Below are positions 50,754 through 60,601 of a stretch of DNA of 64,000 nucleotides, piece by piece. The position numbers and the translations under genes are program-made. The notes beneath the pieces were generated by a model. The model did not search any database and had not been told where the DNA came from. It saw nothing but the letters and a program-made list of their open reading frames with translations. Positions within the stretch are counted from its first letter, which is position 1. Every line of letters starts with the position of its first letter. The stretch is from Lachnospiraceae bacterium (GTDB lineage Bacteria > Bacillota > Clostridia > Lachnospirales > Lachnospiraceae): assembly GCA_016281605.1 (NCBI GenBank), contig JAEEJA010000095.1:89971-153970 (forward strand). Reading direction: 5' to 3'.

Positions 50754-53426
50754 ATGAACATAAATATGAAAAACTATTTTTATTTGAAATTGTTTATTAT
50801 TACTGCATTTGCATTTTTTGCAAACTACTGCTTTACAAATAACGATTTCTTAGACTCCGGAAGCTTTTTTTTATCAAATAATGCTTTTGCAACTTACGCT
50901 CATGCTTCGGATATTTCGCTAGAAACCACTCCACGACTTGCCACGCTCGCGGCAGTAGATAAACAAGGTGTGATATCTTATCAAGATGATTTATACTACA
51001 AAACCACACAGCTTCACGATTCGCAAAAATATCTAATCGGAGTGATTTCTCCTTTATCAGATTCAGATTTGGCAGATTCAGAATTATCAAAAACGGATTT
51101 ATCAGAATCTGATTCGTCTGGCTCTGATTTATCAGGTGATTCTGAGAGCACATCAGTTGTCATCTTGGCAGATATACTAGATGAAATCAGCGCTTCCTGG
51201 ATATTTACCCAGAGAGTAGGTATGGGTGACGCTAGCTCATATCTTTCCATGGGCGATTATACCTTGGTATGCTCTAACGGTGCCTTAACACAGGCAGAAT
51301 CAAAAACTGTCATGAGCAAGGATCGACCTGAACCACCGAAGGAAGGGATGGCTCCACCTGAAGGCAATCCAGGTGATACTCCACCGGGTCCCCCATCGGA
51401 AAACACAGATAACCCGGACAATTCTCAGCAGAGTAACCCATCCTCCAACTCAATCGTTTCAACCGGAGACAGCGGCAATAATCGTAGTTCCCTGAATATT
51501 AACTATGACGGTAAATACCTCTCATTCGTTGCAAACAAATCTACTTATTATCTTACATATGATAATCTAAGGGGCTTTTCTATCACGGAAAATGTAGCGG
51601 ATGCTTCGCTTGTTTCAATTTACTCCAGCGGAGAAAAGCTTGATAATTGTATAGAAGCACAACCAAACAGTGTAAGCTACTCACTGATTCCAAATGACTA
51701 CACCACTCCCTTATTCCATGTGGGTATAAATGAAGATGTAGATGTAGATAATATTTCTTGGTATATTGATGATAAAATAACAGATTATGACTCTACTATA
51801 ATGTACGCGACAGAGTTACTTAAATCAGGCGCAGGCGTTCATCCTGTATACTGTATCGTAAGCGGACACGATGATGATAATATCTATTATCGTGAAAAAT
51901 CATATGTTATAAACTACATAGTCGCTAACGGAGTAATCGATAATTCCGTCTTCACATTTTCAGATGTTCATGAAGAATTTGAAAATATCAGCCTTGGAAT
52001 CGAGCAGATAATGGCTGAAAATGATGGATGTATCCCTTCACTAATCGTATGTACCGGTGACTGGCACAATGGAAGTACTGCAAACTATGAAATCATGCTA
52101 AGCGAAGTTCTTCCTATCATCAAAAATCAGATTGGCGGCATAGATACTGTTTATGTTGCAGGAAATCATGAAGAATCACTGTGTGCTACCATTGAAACCG
52201 TAAAAGCTGATTTGGGCGCTAGCAATGCATATATAGATAATCAGGCCGGTTTAATATTCTCAAGCAAAACCGCCATGGAAAAGTATCATGCAAAAAGCTC
52301 AAAAGAAGCTTTGAATCTACTTGTTTACGGACTAAATTTTTACTCGATTACAGATGAAGAAAATAATCGAGATTATGAAAATGTTATTGATGATCTCAAA
52401 GCATTCTTAGATAATGCAGCTAAGGATTATCGGGGCGAAACTGTTATCATATCTTCACACAGTGGACTTCACATCCTAGGTATGCAACCTGAAAGTGTGG
52501 GCGCTGATAATAAAGAAATAGAAGCATGGGCAGGTAAGGAAAGCTACAATGTAAATAACTCTGAAAAAATCGTCAAATTGCTTAATTTCTATGCAGAAGA
52601 ATATGATATGGATATAATGTTCCTATTCGGACATGATCACTCCAAGGGTGAAGCTGAATTTATCCTGACTCCCGGTGATGAAATCATAAGTACTGTAAAT
52701 TATCAGAGCAGTACTTACGAAACTATCCCTCTTAAATTTACCTATGCACACGCAGGATATCTTTCGGGCGCAATAGGTTCTGCAAGTAATCGTTATTCAC
52801 TGATTACCTGGAGTGAAAAACAAATAACTTACAAGCTCCGTTCACTTAACGAAGAATATACTAACGAAGTCGTAATACCTAAATATTATAAGCCACAGAG
52901 CGGAGATGAGCCCGGCGGTGATGAGCCCGGCGGTGATGAACCCGGCGGTGATGAGCCCGGCGGTGATGAACCCGGCGGAGATGAGCCCGGCGGTGATAAG
53001 CCCGGCGGTGATGAACCTGGGAACGATATCTCTGTAATATCTACTCCTGCTCCTGGCGATATCGTAATCCCACAAAAAGTCGGAACAGAGATTAAGATAC
53101 TATATCAGGAAAGTGCTACAACTACTACACCGCAGGCTGTTGCTTCACAAAAAAAGAAGGTTGTATATAAAAAGTTGAATAAAACTTTTAAAGCATCCAG
53201 GCTTAAAAAATCAAAAAAGACATACAGTATCATAAGGGAATCCGGTGGAGGAGAGCTGATTTTCTTTGTTAAGAAAGGAGAAGCATCCTCTGTTAAGGTT
53301 AGTAAAGATGGAAAAGTTACTGTAAAAAAAGGTGCAAAAAAAGATATATATAAAATCAAAGTAATTGTGGCTGCAAAGGGTGAATACTATGAGAGCTCGG
53401 CTACTTTGACAATTAAAATCGTATAA
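50754..53426 (+). CDS. Secreted calcineurin-type metallophosphoesterase
   Basis: 890 residues. Signal segment (about 8-25). A Ser/Asp-rich stretch is at about 97-130 and a Pro/Asn linker at about 190-240. The metallophosphoesterase core (about 400-700) has FSDVHEEF, CTGDWHNG, AGNHEES, ISSHSGLH and FGHDHSKG, giving all five metal-site motifs. A tandem (GGDEP)n stretch lies at about 718-757 and a Lys-rich Ig-like C-terminal domain follows. It should act outside the cell on a phosphoester or nucleotide; the substrate is not evident. The next two genes follow within 23 and 36 nt on the same strand. Confidence 0.82.
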   Translation: MNINMKNYFYLKLFIITAFAFFANYCFTNNDFLDSGSFFLSNNAFATYAHASDISLETTPRLATLAAVDKQGVISYQDDLYYKTTQLHDSQKYLIGVISPLSDSDLADSELSKTDLSESDSSGSDLSGDSESTSVVILADILDEISASWIFTQRVGMGDASSYLSMGDYTLVCSNGALTQAESKTVMSKDRPEPPKEGMAPPEGNPGDTPPGPPSENTDNPDNSQQSNPSSNSIVSTGDSGNNRSSLNINYDGKYLSFVANKSTYYLTYDNLRGFSITENVADASLVSIYSSGEKLDNCIEAQPNSVSYSLIPNDYTTPLFHVGINEDVDVDNISWYIDDKITDYDSTIMYATELLKSGAGVHPVYCIVSGHDDDNIYYREKSYVINYIVANGVIDNSVFTFSDVHEEFENISLGIEQIMAENDGCIPSLIVCTGDWHNGSTANYEIMLSEVLPIIKNQIGGIDTVYVAGNHEESLCATIETVKADLGASNAYIDNQAGLIFSSKTAMEKYHAKSSKEALNLLVYGLNFYSITDEENNRDYENVIDDLKAFLDNAAKDYRGETVIISSHSGLHILGMQPESVGADNKEIEAWAGKESYNVNNSEKIVKLLNFYAEEYDMDIMFLFGHDHSKGEAEFILTPGDEIISTVNYQSSTYETIPLKFTYAHAGYLSGAIGSASNRYSLITWSEKQITYKLRSLNEEYTNEVVIPKYYKPQSGDEPGGDEPGGDEPGGDEPGGDEPGGDEPGGDKPGGDEPGNDISVISTPAPGDIVIPQKVGTEIKILYQESATTTTPQAVASQKKKVVYKKLNKTFKASRLKKSKKTYSIIRESGGGELIFFVKKGEASSVKVSKDGKVTVKKGAKKDIYKIKVIVAAKGEYYESSATLTIKIV
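52904..53022 (+). repeat. 15-bp repeats encoding (GGDEP)n
   Basis: About eight in-frame copies of a unit like GGCGGTGATGAGCCC lie in the metallophosphoesterase gene, encoding an acidic Pro/Gly spacer. One unit has DKP instead of DEP. Unit number is likely to vary between strains. Confidence 0.85.
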
Positions 53427-53449
53427 CAAATTTTAGAAGGAAGAATCAA

Positions 53450-54484
53450 ATGAAAAATCAAATGATTAAACCTGAACTATCAGAAGGTCAAAAAAAAGTT
53501 TTGAAGGTACTGGGAATAATAGGGACCGTAATTTATTTTTTGAGCTTTATTCCTTATTTTTTTATGATACAAAGTGCAATTGAAGGAGTTAGTGCAGGGC
53601 TTTTCGGTGGTCCACACTTGTATGGCTGGGAGGCTGCGGTCAATACATTTGTATGGCTATGCATTATTCCAATCTACCCAATCTGCTTTTTATATGAGCT
53701 ACTGTTCTTTATTTTCTACATACGTAAAAAAACTAAGATTTTAAGCTTTGTATCACTTGGGCTTGTATTAGCGTTAATCATAGGAATTTTCATACCTTGT
53801 ATACTTTTCGGAGGAAAAAAGAGAAGCAGTATTGCTGCCCAAACCCCTAAAATAAAAGCTTATCTTTCGGAAAGATACGGTGAAGAAGTAAGCTCAAATA
53901 TTAAAATCGAGCTTGTTGATTACGATGAGGGTGAGTATAAGATATACTCTAGCATTCTTCCTGATTCAATTTATTTCAGCTTATATCGCTCAGATAGTCT
54001 CGACAGTGAATATGAGTATGCGGATGACCTGGTCAATACGTACTTAGGACAAAACGATAATTTCCAAAAAGACTATAATGAATATTTAAAAAAGAGTCTT
54101 AATCTTCCAGAATACATAACCCCTTCGGCACAAATTCTCTCTATTGATTTTACAGGATATAAGTTCGGCGATGATTATGAAAAGCTTTTTTCAAGTGTTG
54201 ATTATAATTTATATAGCTTTATAGTAGATAGAGAGGAGCTTGATGACAACACAGTTGTTAATATTACAAGAGATTTTTGGAAAAACACACTCTCTAAGAT
54301 GACTGATAAGCTTAATAAATATGTTATGCTTCACATGAGTATTAATGGTTCATTTGCATATGATGTTCAAGTTGACCTTCCTGCTGATTATAATAATTAC
54401 AATGCAACTATGAAAATATCATTATATAAACCTGCTATAGTTGAGAGCGAATTAGAAGGGCAAGTACTTTTTATAGAAGGATAA
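53450..54484 (+). CDS. Membrane protein with outer domain, unknown
   Basis: 344 residues. Three hydrophobic segments (about 20-45, 60-90, 97-125), then a soluble region of about 220 residues with no family that I recognise. The middle section has Asp/Tyr-rich stretches (EGEYKIYSSILPDSIYF). It follows the metallophosphoesterase by 23 nt with its own ribosome site AGAAGGAAG and precedes GH31 by 36 nt, so the three probably form an operon. There is no catalytic motif. Confidence 0.65.
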   Translation: MKNQMIKPELSEGQKKVLKVLGIIGTVIYFLSFIPYFFMIQSAIEGVSAGLFGGPHLYGWEAAVNTFVWLCIIPIYPICFLYELLFFIFYIRKKTKILSFVSLGLVLALIIGIFIPCILFGGKKRSSIAAQTPKIKAYLSERYGEEVSSNIKIELVDYDEGEYKIYSSILPDSIYFSLYRSDSLDSEYEYADDLVNTYLGQNDNFQKDYNEYLKKSLNLPEYITPSAQILSIDFTGYKFGDDYEKLFSSVDYNLYSFIVDREELDDNTVVNITRDFWKNTLSKMTDKLNKYVMLHMSINGSFAYDVQVDLPADYNNYNATMKISLYKPAIVESELEGQVLFIEG

Positions 54485-54520
54485 ATATAAACATCATAAA
54501 TAAGGAATAATGGAGTTAGT

Positions 54521-56707
54521 ATGTTAAAAAGATACACATGGGGAAATCCGATTGATACAGGTGCACTAGTTAAAAAAAATCCTAAATTAGTCAGAACTTC
54601 TTTACCGGACAGGAATAGAAATTTATTTAGAAGTGACTTACCGGACAATTTCACGATTACAGAAAACACTATTAGAATTACCATCGATTCAAAAGCAAGA
54701 ATATATGGACTTGGCGAAGCCCTGGGCGGAGTAAATAAACGCGGCAGAATTTACAGAAATTTTTGCACTGATGATCCAGATCACTATGAAGATAAAGTAT
54801 CACTTTATGCTGCACATAATTTCCTGCTATTTAATTACAGGGGTACATACGGGATTTTCATAGATTACCCGGGTGCTATTACCTATGATCTTTGTTTTAG
54901 TAAACCTAATGAAATAATTATAGACTTTGAAAAAAGACTTGAAGAAGTTTCATTTGAGATGTTTTTGTTTTTCCGTACTGCACCTATGAATTATCTGCAA
55001 ATATGTAAATCTCTAAGACGACTCACAGGAAGAAGCTACCTTCCCCCAAAGTGGGCATTTGGCTACGGCCAAAGCCGCTGGGGTTATAAAGATGCAGAGG
55101 ACATAAGAGCCGTACTAAAAGGTTATAAAGATAATATGATTCCGTTGAGCATGATCTACCTTGATATTGATTACATGGAAGACTTTAAAGATTTTACAGT
55201 AAGCAAAGAACGATTTCCTGACTTTAAGAATTTTGTTGCTGAAATGCTATCTGAAGGTGTAAAACTAATCCCAATAATTGATGCTGCTGTCAAAGTGCAG
55301 AATGGATATGATGTCTACGAAGAGGGGAAGTGTCCAATTCAAAGGACTGATGATATTAAAGAAAAAGCTACTACGAACACTCTTGACAATCAACACATAT
55401 CGGATAATCAAGGCGGATACTTCTGCAAGAATGCAGATGGAAATGATTTTTTAGCTGCTGTGTGGCCGGGAAAATCTGTTCTTCCTGACTTTTTGAACTC
55501 TAAAGTAAGAAAGTGGTTCGGAGATAAATATAAATACCTTATTGACATGGGAATTAGAGGTTTTTGGAATGACATGAATGAACCCGCTATATTTTACTCC
55601 GAGTCCAATCTTTCGGACACATTTGAAAAAATCGATTCTTATAAAGATAAAAATATCGGGATTTATGACTATTTTGATCTTATGGGAACACTGAGTAGTC
55701 TTTCAAACAGTGATGATGATTACAAATCCTTTTATCATATAACAGACTATGCATACTCAGAGGATATTAAAAATAATCGTTATAAAAAAGAAAAGCATAT
55801 ACCGGAAAGAAAAGTTCGTCACTATGATGTACATAATCTGTATGGCTACAATATGACGAAGGCTGCGGCAGAAAGCTTTGAAAGAAATTACCCTGATGAA
55901 GAATTTTTACTGTTTTCGAGAAGCTCATATATCGGAGCACATCGCTATGGTGGCATCTGGCAGGGGGATAATAAATCCATATGGTCTCACCTAAAGATGA
56001 ATTTTCAGATGATGCCCGGACTAAATATGTGTGGATTCCTTTACACCGGCGCTGATATCGGTGGTTTTGGCGCAAATACCTGTGACGAACTCATGTTAAG
56101 ATGGCTACATGTCGGCACATTTACACCACTATACAGAAATCATGCGGCACTCGGAACTAAAAATCAGGAGCTCTACAATCTTACCATGATTCCGGAATTC
56201 AGATTCTTTATAAATATGCGATACAGATTGATGCCTTATATATATAATCAATTTAAAAATGCCGTAGAAAACCACGACATGCTCTTTAAACCTATGGAAT
56301 TTGTTTATCCTAAAGATACAAATACTTACGAAATTGAAGATCAGCTGATATTTGGTGAAAGTATCATGCTTGCTCCGGTTTTAGAGCCTAATAAGAGTGG
56401 CAGAATCATATACTTCCCATCTAAAATGAAGGAAATCAGATTCGCTCGGCAAACTAAAAAGAACCTCCAAAAAGCAAATGAAAACAACTTAAATATCGTG
56501 TATATCGGCGCTTTCTTTATGGATAATGACTTCAATCCGGTTGACAATGAAGATTATATAAAGGAAAACAACTTAGAAGAATTTGGTATAAATGAAGAAA
56601 TGCTTTCCTTTATAAAATCTGAAAAGGTCATGATTTCAGTTGATGAACATGAACCTGGTTATCACTATATATCCATGCCTTTAGACGAATTAGTTGTTTT
56701 CATGTGA
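54521..56707 (+). CDS. Glycoside hydrolase family 31, alpha-glucosidase-like
   Basis: 728 residues. GH31 signatures: GYGQSRWGYKD, MIYLDIDYME, and the nucleophile motif GFWNDMNEPA (Asp about 350). Further are SRSSYIGAHRYGGIWQGDN with the acid Asp, and LYTGADIGGFG. Such enzymes release alpha-linked glucose (or xylose) from the non-reducing end of glycans. No signal peptide is visible, so it is likely cytoplasmic. The N-terminal part is short compared with many GH31 members. It ends 18 bp inside the convergent histidine kinase gene. Confidence 0.92.
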   Translation: MLKRYTWGNPIDTGALVKKNPKLVRTSLPDRNRNLFRSDLPDNFTITENTIRITIDSKARIYGLGEALGGVNKRGRIYRNFCTDDPDHYEDKVSLYAAHNFLLFNYRGTYGIFIDYPGAITYDLCFSKPNEIIIDFEKRLEEVSFEMFLFFRTAPMNYLQICKSLRRLTGRSYLPPKWAFGYGQSRWGYKDAEDIRAVLKGYKDNMIPLSMIYLDIDYMEDFKDFTVSKERFPDFKNFVAEMLSEGVKLIPIIDAAVKVQNGYDVYEEGKCPIQRTDDIKEKATTNTLDNQHISDNQGGYFCKNADGNDFLAAVWPGKSVLPDFLNSKVRKWFGDKYKYLIDMGIRGFWNDMNEPAIFYSESNLSDTFEKIDSYKDKNIGIYDYFDLMGTLSSLSNSDDDYKSFYHITDYAYSEDIKNNRYKKEKHIPERKVRHYDVHNLYGYNMTKAAAESFERNYPDEEFLLFSRSSYIGAHRYGGIWQGDNKSIWSHLKMNFQMMPGLNMCGFLYTGADIGGFGANTCDELMLRWLHVGTFTPLYRNHAALGTKNQELYNLTMIPEFRFFINMRYRLMPYIYNQFKNAVENHDMLFKPMEFVYPKDTNTYEIEDQLIFGESIMLAPVLEPNKSGRIIYFPSKMKEIRFARQTKKNLQKANENNLNIVYIGAFFMDNDFNPVDNEDYIKENNLEEFGINEEMLSFIKSEKVMISVDEHEPGYHYISMPLDELVVFM

Positions 56708-57961
56708 GTCAAATACTATCATAAACCTTGTCCCAATATCGGGACTGGATAATATTTCAAAATGTCCATTGTGCTTATCCACAATCCACTTTGCAATTGA
56801 TAAACCAAGACCGGAGCCTTCCTTGTTTCTTGCTTCATCGGACCTGAAGAATCTGTCGAAAGCCTGGGAGGCCTCCGTTTCATTCATGCCGATTCCCGAA
56901 TCCTGTACCATTATGTAAGGTTTTCCGTCTTTTCTGGCACACCCCAATATTATCTCCTGCTTGCTTTCTGTGTACTTCGCAGCATTGTCCACGAGTATTC
57001 TTATAACCTGCTTAATCATATCCGGGTCAACTTTTAGAACTATATCCTCACTACTGCTCTTTAGTCTGTAAATATGATTTTCATCAATCATAAGTGATTC
57101 TTCGTAAACTTCCGTAACTATAGCATTTAACGAAGTTTCCTCCATCTCAAGGGTTGTTCTTCCACTATCACCTCTTGCCAGGAATAATAACTGCTCAACC
57201 AGCTTATTCATGTGATTTGTTTCATGAGCTATGGCAGCAATCGACTCATTAAGCACCTTTTCATCTTCTTTTCCCCAGCGCTCAAGCATGTCTGTATATC
57301 CCTTTATAACTGCAATTGGGGTTCTGAGCTCGTGTGATGCATCATTTACAAATCTTGACTGTTGTTGATAATTCTTCTTCATCCTAATCAGGAGGTTGTT
57401 CATGGCAGCTTCAATTCCCGCCAGATCTTTATCTCCGAAGGATAGCTTTTGAGCATCGTCAGGTTTTATATTGCAGATTGCATCCTCTATTATCTGATAT
57501 TTATCATCTGCATAGGAGAACTTGCTTAGCATGTCAGCCTTAAGGGCAAGATCATTGATGGGATTTAGTATATTGCTGATTTTTCTTCTTTCAGAAGTAA
57601 TGCTAAATAAAATAGATATAATCTGAAAACAAAGAAAAACACCAATAATAATCAGAAATATGATTAACTCAGCGTAAACATTATCACTGTAGATAACTCT
57701 GTCATCGCTTTCTGATATTATCAATGTTATATCTTTTATTCCGCCTTTAAAGCTTATCTTTCTTACCCTGTCGAGAACAAACTCTTCACTTACGGCGAAC
57801 TCTCTTTCAAGTATAAGTGAAACCCATAATACAATAAATGTCAGGATATCGAATAATATATATGCTCCAATCTTATTATATAATATGTGTGTATTAATCT
57901 TTTTTACAATTGATTTGACTTTTTTTTCGGATTTAATATCGGTGGAATTGTTGTTTTGCAT
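56690..57961 (-). CDS. Two-component sensor histidine kinase
   Basis: 423 residues. Two membrane segments (about 30-50 and 92-112) bracket a short outer loop of about 40 residues. The dimer/phospho-acceptor helix has DASHELRTPIAVIKGYTD (His about 208), then the ATPase: N-box VDNAAKYTES, G1 DSGIGMN, F-box, and GSGLGLSIAKWI. It should respond to an extracellular or membrane signal and phosphorylate the adjacent regulator. It is the third gene of a DUF4342-regulator-kinase operon. Its end overlaps the GH31 end by 18 bp. Confidence 0.93.
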   Translation of the reverse strand: MQNNNSTDIKSEKKVKSIVKKINTHILYNKIGAYILFDILTFIVLWVSLILEREFAVSEEFVLDRVRKISFKGGIKDITLIISESDDRVIYSDNVYAELIIFLIIIGVFLCFQIISILFSITSERRKISNILNPINDLALKADMLSKFSYADDKYQIIEDAICNIKPDDAQKLSFGDKDLAGIEAAMNNLLIRMKKNYQQQSRFVNDASHELRTPIAVIKGYTDMLERWGKEDEKVLNESIAAIAHETNHMNKLVEQLLFLARGDSGRTTLEMEETSLNAIVTEVYEESLMIDENHIYRLKSSSEDIVLKVDPDMIKQVIRILVDNAAKYTESKQEIILGCARKDGKPYIMVQDSGIGMNETEASQAFDRFFRSDEARNKEGSGLGLSIAKWIVDKHNGHFEILSSPDIGTRFMIVFDSHENN

Positions 57962-57993
57962 AGTTTTATTCTACCTCTATAATATTTTTATTT

Positions 57994-58725
57994 TTAATTA
58001 TTATCGCTTCTTATAACATAGCCTACTCCGCGAACTGTCTCAATCATCTTTACTCCATATTTATCATCGATTTTGGTTCTTAGGTATCTTACATAAACAT
58101 CTATAACATTAGTTTCTCCAAAGTAGTCATATCCGCATACACTCTCTAGGAGTGTTTCCCTTGAAAGCACAATATCCTTATTCTTAAGAAATGTCTCGAG
58201 CATGATAAATTCGCGATTTGACAGGGTTATGGGGTCATGTCCATAGTAGACCTGTCTGCTTTTTTCGTTTAAACGCAGCTCTCCCCAGGTATACGTATCT
58301 TCCGAATCGTAAGCACTGCTTGCGTTTTTCAAAGAATTCTCATTATTTGAAGATGAGGCCGGTGCATGAAGCTTAAGCGCAACCCTTATTCTCGCAAGAA
58401 GTTCCTCAATTGCAAAGGGTTTCGTAATATAATCAACCGCTCCGGCATCAAGACCTGAAACCTTATCCATAACAGCGTCCCTTGCTGTAAGCAGGATAAC
58501 AGGCGTCTGCTTTTTAGCTTGAAGTCTTCTTAAGACCTCAAGCCCATTGATTCCCGGAAGCATGATGTCAAGAAGTATCAAATCAAATTCCCCCTCTGTT
58601 GCCATGCTAAGCCCGGTATTGCCGTCAAACGCTTTATTTACGGTATATCCTTCATGATTCAATTCTAATTCCAGGTATCTTGATAGTTTCTCTTCATCTT
58701 CAACAATAAGAATTTTTTCGCTCAT
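57994..58725 (-). CDS. OmpR/PhoB-type response regulator
   Basis: 243 residues. Receiver domain with acceptor Asp in LILLDIMLPG (about 53), Thr in LLTARD and Lys in ITKPF. The DNA-binding winged helix has TLSNREFIMLETFLKNKDIV and a C-terminal NVIDVYVRYLRTKID with ETVRGVGYVIR. It should bind direct repeats with about 11-bp spacing. A matching repeat lies upstream of the operon at 59500-59517. The kinase follows 32 nt downstream. Confidence 0.94.
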   Translation of the reverse strand: MSEKILIVEDEEKLSRYLELELNHEGYTVNKAFDGNTGLSMATEGEFDLILLDIMLPGINGLEVLRRLQAKKQTPVILLTARDAVMDKVSGLDAGAVDYITKPFAIEELLARIRVALKLHAPASSSNNENSLKNASSAYDSEDTYTWGELRLNEKSRQVYYGHDPITLSNREFIMLETFLKNKDIVLSRETLLESVCGYDYFGETNVIDVYVRYLRTKIDDKYGVKMIETVRGVGYVIRSDNN

Positions 58726-58833
58726 TTTTCAACCTTTTCTCCATCTGTGGATGTATACTCGGATAATATATTTTTATCTGTCGTTTCCTGATATACTCTT
58801 ATAATAATTACAGAGGTATCACGTATGATTTTA

Positions 58834-59385
58834 TTACTGATTATCGTTGTCACTACTAAACTCATCCACTACCTTTTCTGCAGCATTGGAAGCGTGATTC
58901 ATAACATTATTAAATGCTGAGAATTTATCCTCTTCTTTTTCTGTATCCTTAAGCTCGTATCTCCAACTAAAGAAAAGCGATACAACCATAAGAATGATTG
59001 CTACATGCCATGCAAGTAAGAAAATAAGTATGCCTCCCCAAAGTGGAATATTAAACATTTCCTTTTCTTCTTTAGTAGCTATAATATGAATAGCATTGCT
59101 TCTCTTCCATGCTTTGTTAATGAGTTTACCCAGCTTACTAAAGAAGCCCTCTTCATTTTCTTTCTTGGTTTTTTCAATAGTTGCGGATACATCCTCATAC
59201 TGAGCCTGTCCCTCATTCTCTGTGGAGTAGCTTGTGCTCTTCTTCTCATTTACCTTTCCCTGCTTCTCGAGGTAAACAAGTGCATCCAGGATGTCTCCAT
59301 CACAAGCTCTTAAAGCCTCTCTTGCTTCATCATAGCTTACATCAGCCTTTTCTCTTAATTTTTCAACCTTTTCTAATTCATCCAT
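58834..59385 (-). CDS. UBA/TS-N plus DUF4342 membrane protein
   Basis: 183 residues. The N-terminal UBA/TS-N-like helix bundle (about 3-45, REKADVSYDEAREALRACDG) is followed by an acidic linker, then the DUF4342 region with WKRSNAIHIIATKEEKEMF and a hydrophobic segment (IPLWGGILIFLLAWHVAI) near the C-terminus. It is the first gene of the two-component operon (gap to the regulator 108 bp). DUF4342 genes often travel with such regulators, so it may be the regulated output or a signal partner (inference). Confidence 0.82.
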   Translation of the reverse strand: MDELEKVEKLREKADVSYDEAREALRACDGDILDALVYLEKQGKVNEKKSTSYSTENEGQAQYEDVSATIEKTKKENEEGFFSKLGKLINKAWKRSNAIHIIATKEEKEMFNIPLWGGILIFLLAWHVAIILMVVSLFFSWRYELKDTEKEEDKFSAFNNVMNHASNAAEKVVDEFSSDNDNQ

Positions 59386-59483
59386 AATTCTTATCCTCCT
59401 TGAATAGTTTGTCTTACGACTGATTTATTTGTTGTTAGTGATTTGTTTTTCACTATGGGCACAGTATACAGCCCCAAAATTAA

Positions 59484-59517
59484 TTAATCTTTTAGGAAAG
59501 ATTAAAAACAGATTAAA
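59484..59517 (-). promoter_or_regulatory. Response-regulator-type binding site
   Basis: GATTAAA at 59500-59506 and again at 59511-59517 form a direct repeat with 11-bp spacing. The first is also part of an inverted pair TTAATCTTT/AAAGATTAA (59484-59505). It lies 100-130 bp upstream of the DUF4342 start, the right place for autoregulation. Confidence 0.5.
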
Positions 59518-59747
59518 AAAAGTAAAAAGTTACATTAATTCGGCTGATAATTATTATGCGACATTGAATAGCTTATCATTTATATCTATCAGATGCAATA
59601 TTATAATGCTTTTTTATGTTGACCATTATTTGTTACGCTTTTGTTACATATCATATGCTATTATGTTAGATGTACTTTGTAATTATATATAAGGTATCTT
59701 TAATAAAAAATTACAAGTTTGATACCAGAATAGAAATGGAGGTTAGT
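59518..59747. other. Gene-free AT-rich stretch
   Basis: No credible ORF. The composition is clearly more AT-rich than the operon to its left. It ends at the ribosome site of the truncated ligase. Confidence 0.4.
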
Positions 59748-60410
59748 ATGTCTAGAGATAGTGAACAGAAAAAATTTAAAAACAATATCAGATTCTATAT
59801 TATGTATGGTCAGACCGAAGCAACGGCAAGGATGACATGTCTGCCGTATGAAAAGCTTTGGAATGGTGAAAAAACCGGAAGTGTAGGAATACCGATAAGC
59901 GGTGGTAAAGTACATATAGAAGATTTGAATACAGGGAAAAAGTGTCATGCTTATGAAAGAGGCGAGATAATCTATACAGGTGATAATGTATGTATGGGAT
60001 ATGCAGAATCGTACAAAGATTTAGAGTCGGGCTATAATAATGAAAATATTCTTAAAACAGGTGATATAGGATATGTGGATAAGGATGATTACCTGTATAT
60101 AACAGGAAGGTTAAAGCATATAGTAAAGCTGCATGGTAAGAGGTACAATACTGATGAAATAGAGGATTTTTTGGAAAGTGTAGTATTAGAATCCAAAGAA
60201 GTGTGTGTAACAGGGGATGACAGAAGAGTATATATAGCAATAGAATGTGATGAAGTCATAGATCATCAGATGACAGCATATATATTAAAAGCGCTCATTA
60301 AAGAGTATAATTTGAAAAAATCTGAAATAATTATAAAAAACATAGGTGAAATACCAAGGTTGCATAATGAATATAAAAGTAAAGTGAAATACATGAAGAC
60401 ATATAAATAA
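59748..60410 (+). pseudogene. N-terminally truncated AMP-dependent ligase
   Basis: 220 residues. The ATG at 59748 has GGAGG 6 nt upstream. The protein begins just before the core motif YGQTEATARMT and continues through the hinge region and motif LKTGDIGYVDKDDYLYITGR with KLHGKRYNTDEIE. All the N-terminal part (including the ATP-binding Ser/Thr/Gly loop) is missing, more than half of a normal acyl-CoA synthetase or adenylation domain. So it cannot activate a carboxylate alone, yet it keeps a good ribosome site and open frame. It may be a remnant or a C-terminal domain put to other use. Base composition is very AT-rich and AGA/ATA codons are frequent, unlike neighbours to the left. Confidence 0.7.
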
Positions 60411-60457
60411 TGATGACAATATATAAGCAAAAAAAATGAATATTGGTTATTTAATTT

Positions 60458-60500
60458 TAAAAAAGGTGCAATTCGAGCCAAAAAAGGTGCAATTCGAGCC
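60458..60500 (+). repeat. 21-bp tandem duplication
   Basis: AAAAAAGGTGCAATTCGAGCC occurs as two adjacent copies (60459-60479 and 60480-60500) just before a promoter. The doubled unit may be a regulator site or a slippage product. Confidence 0.75.
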
Positions 60501-60507
60501 AACCGTA

Positions 60508-60536
60508 TTGACAAACATGAATTGGGATGATATATA
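60508..60536 (+). promoter_or_regulatory. Promoter of the papain-like protease gene
   Basis: TTGACA at 60508-60513, a 17-nt spacer and TATATA at 60531-60536. Confidence 0.7.
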
Positions 60537-60601
60537 TGTTAACAATAGAATTTATGCATAAGTAATATTAAGGAATTACAAATTTTAATGGGAGGAAAAA
60601 T

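Noticed and set aside
59429..59692. 87-codon plus-strand frame in the AT-rich gap
   Set aside because: It has hydrophobic noise-like composition, no ribosome site, and covers the regulator-type repeat.
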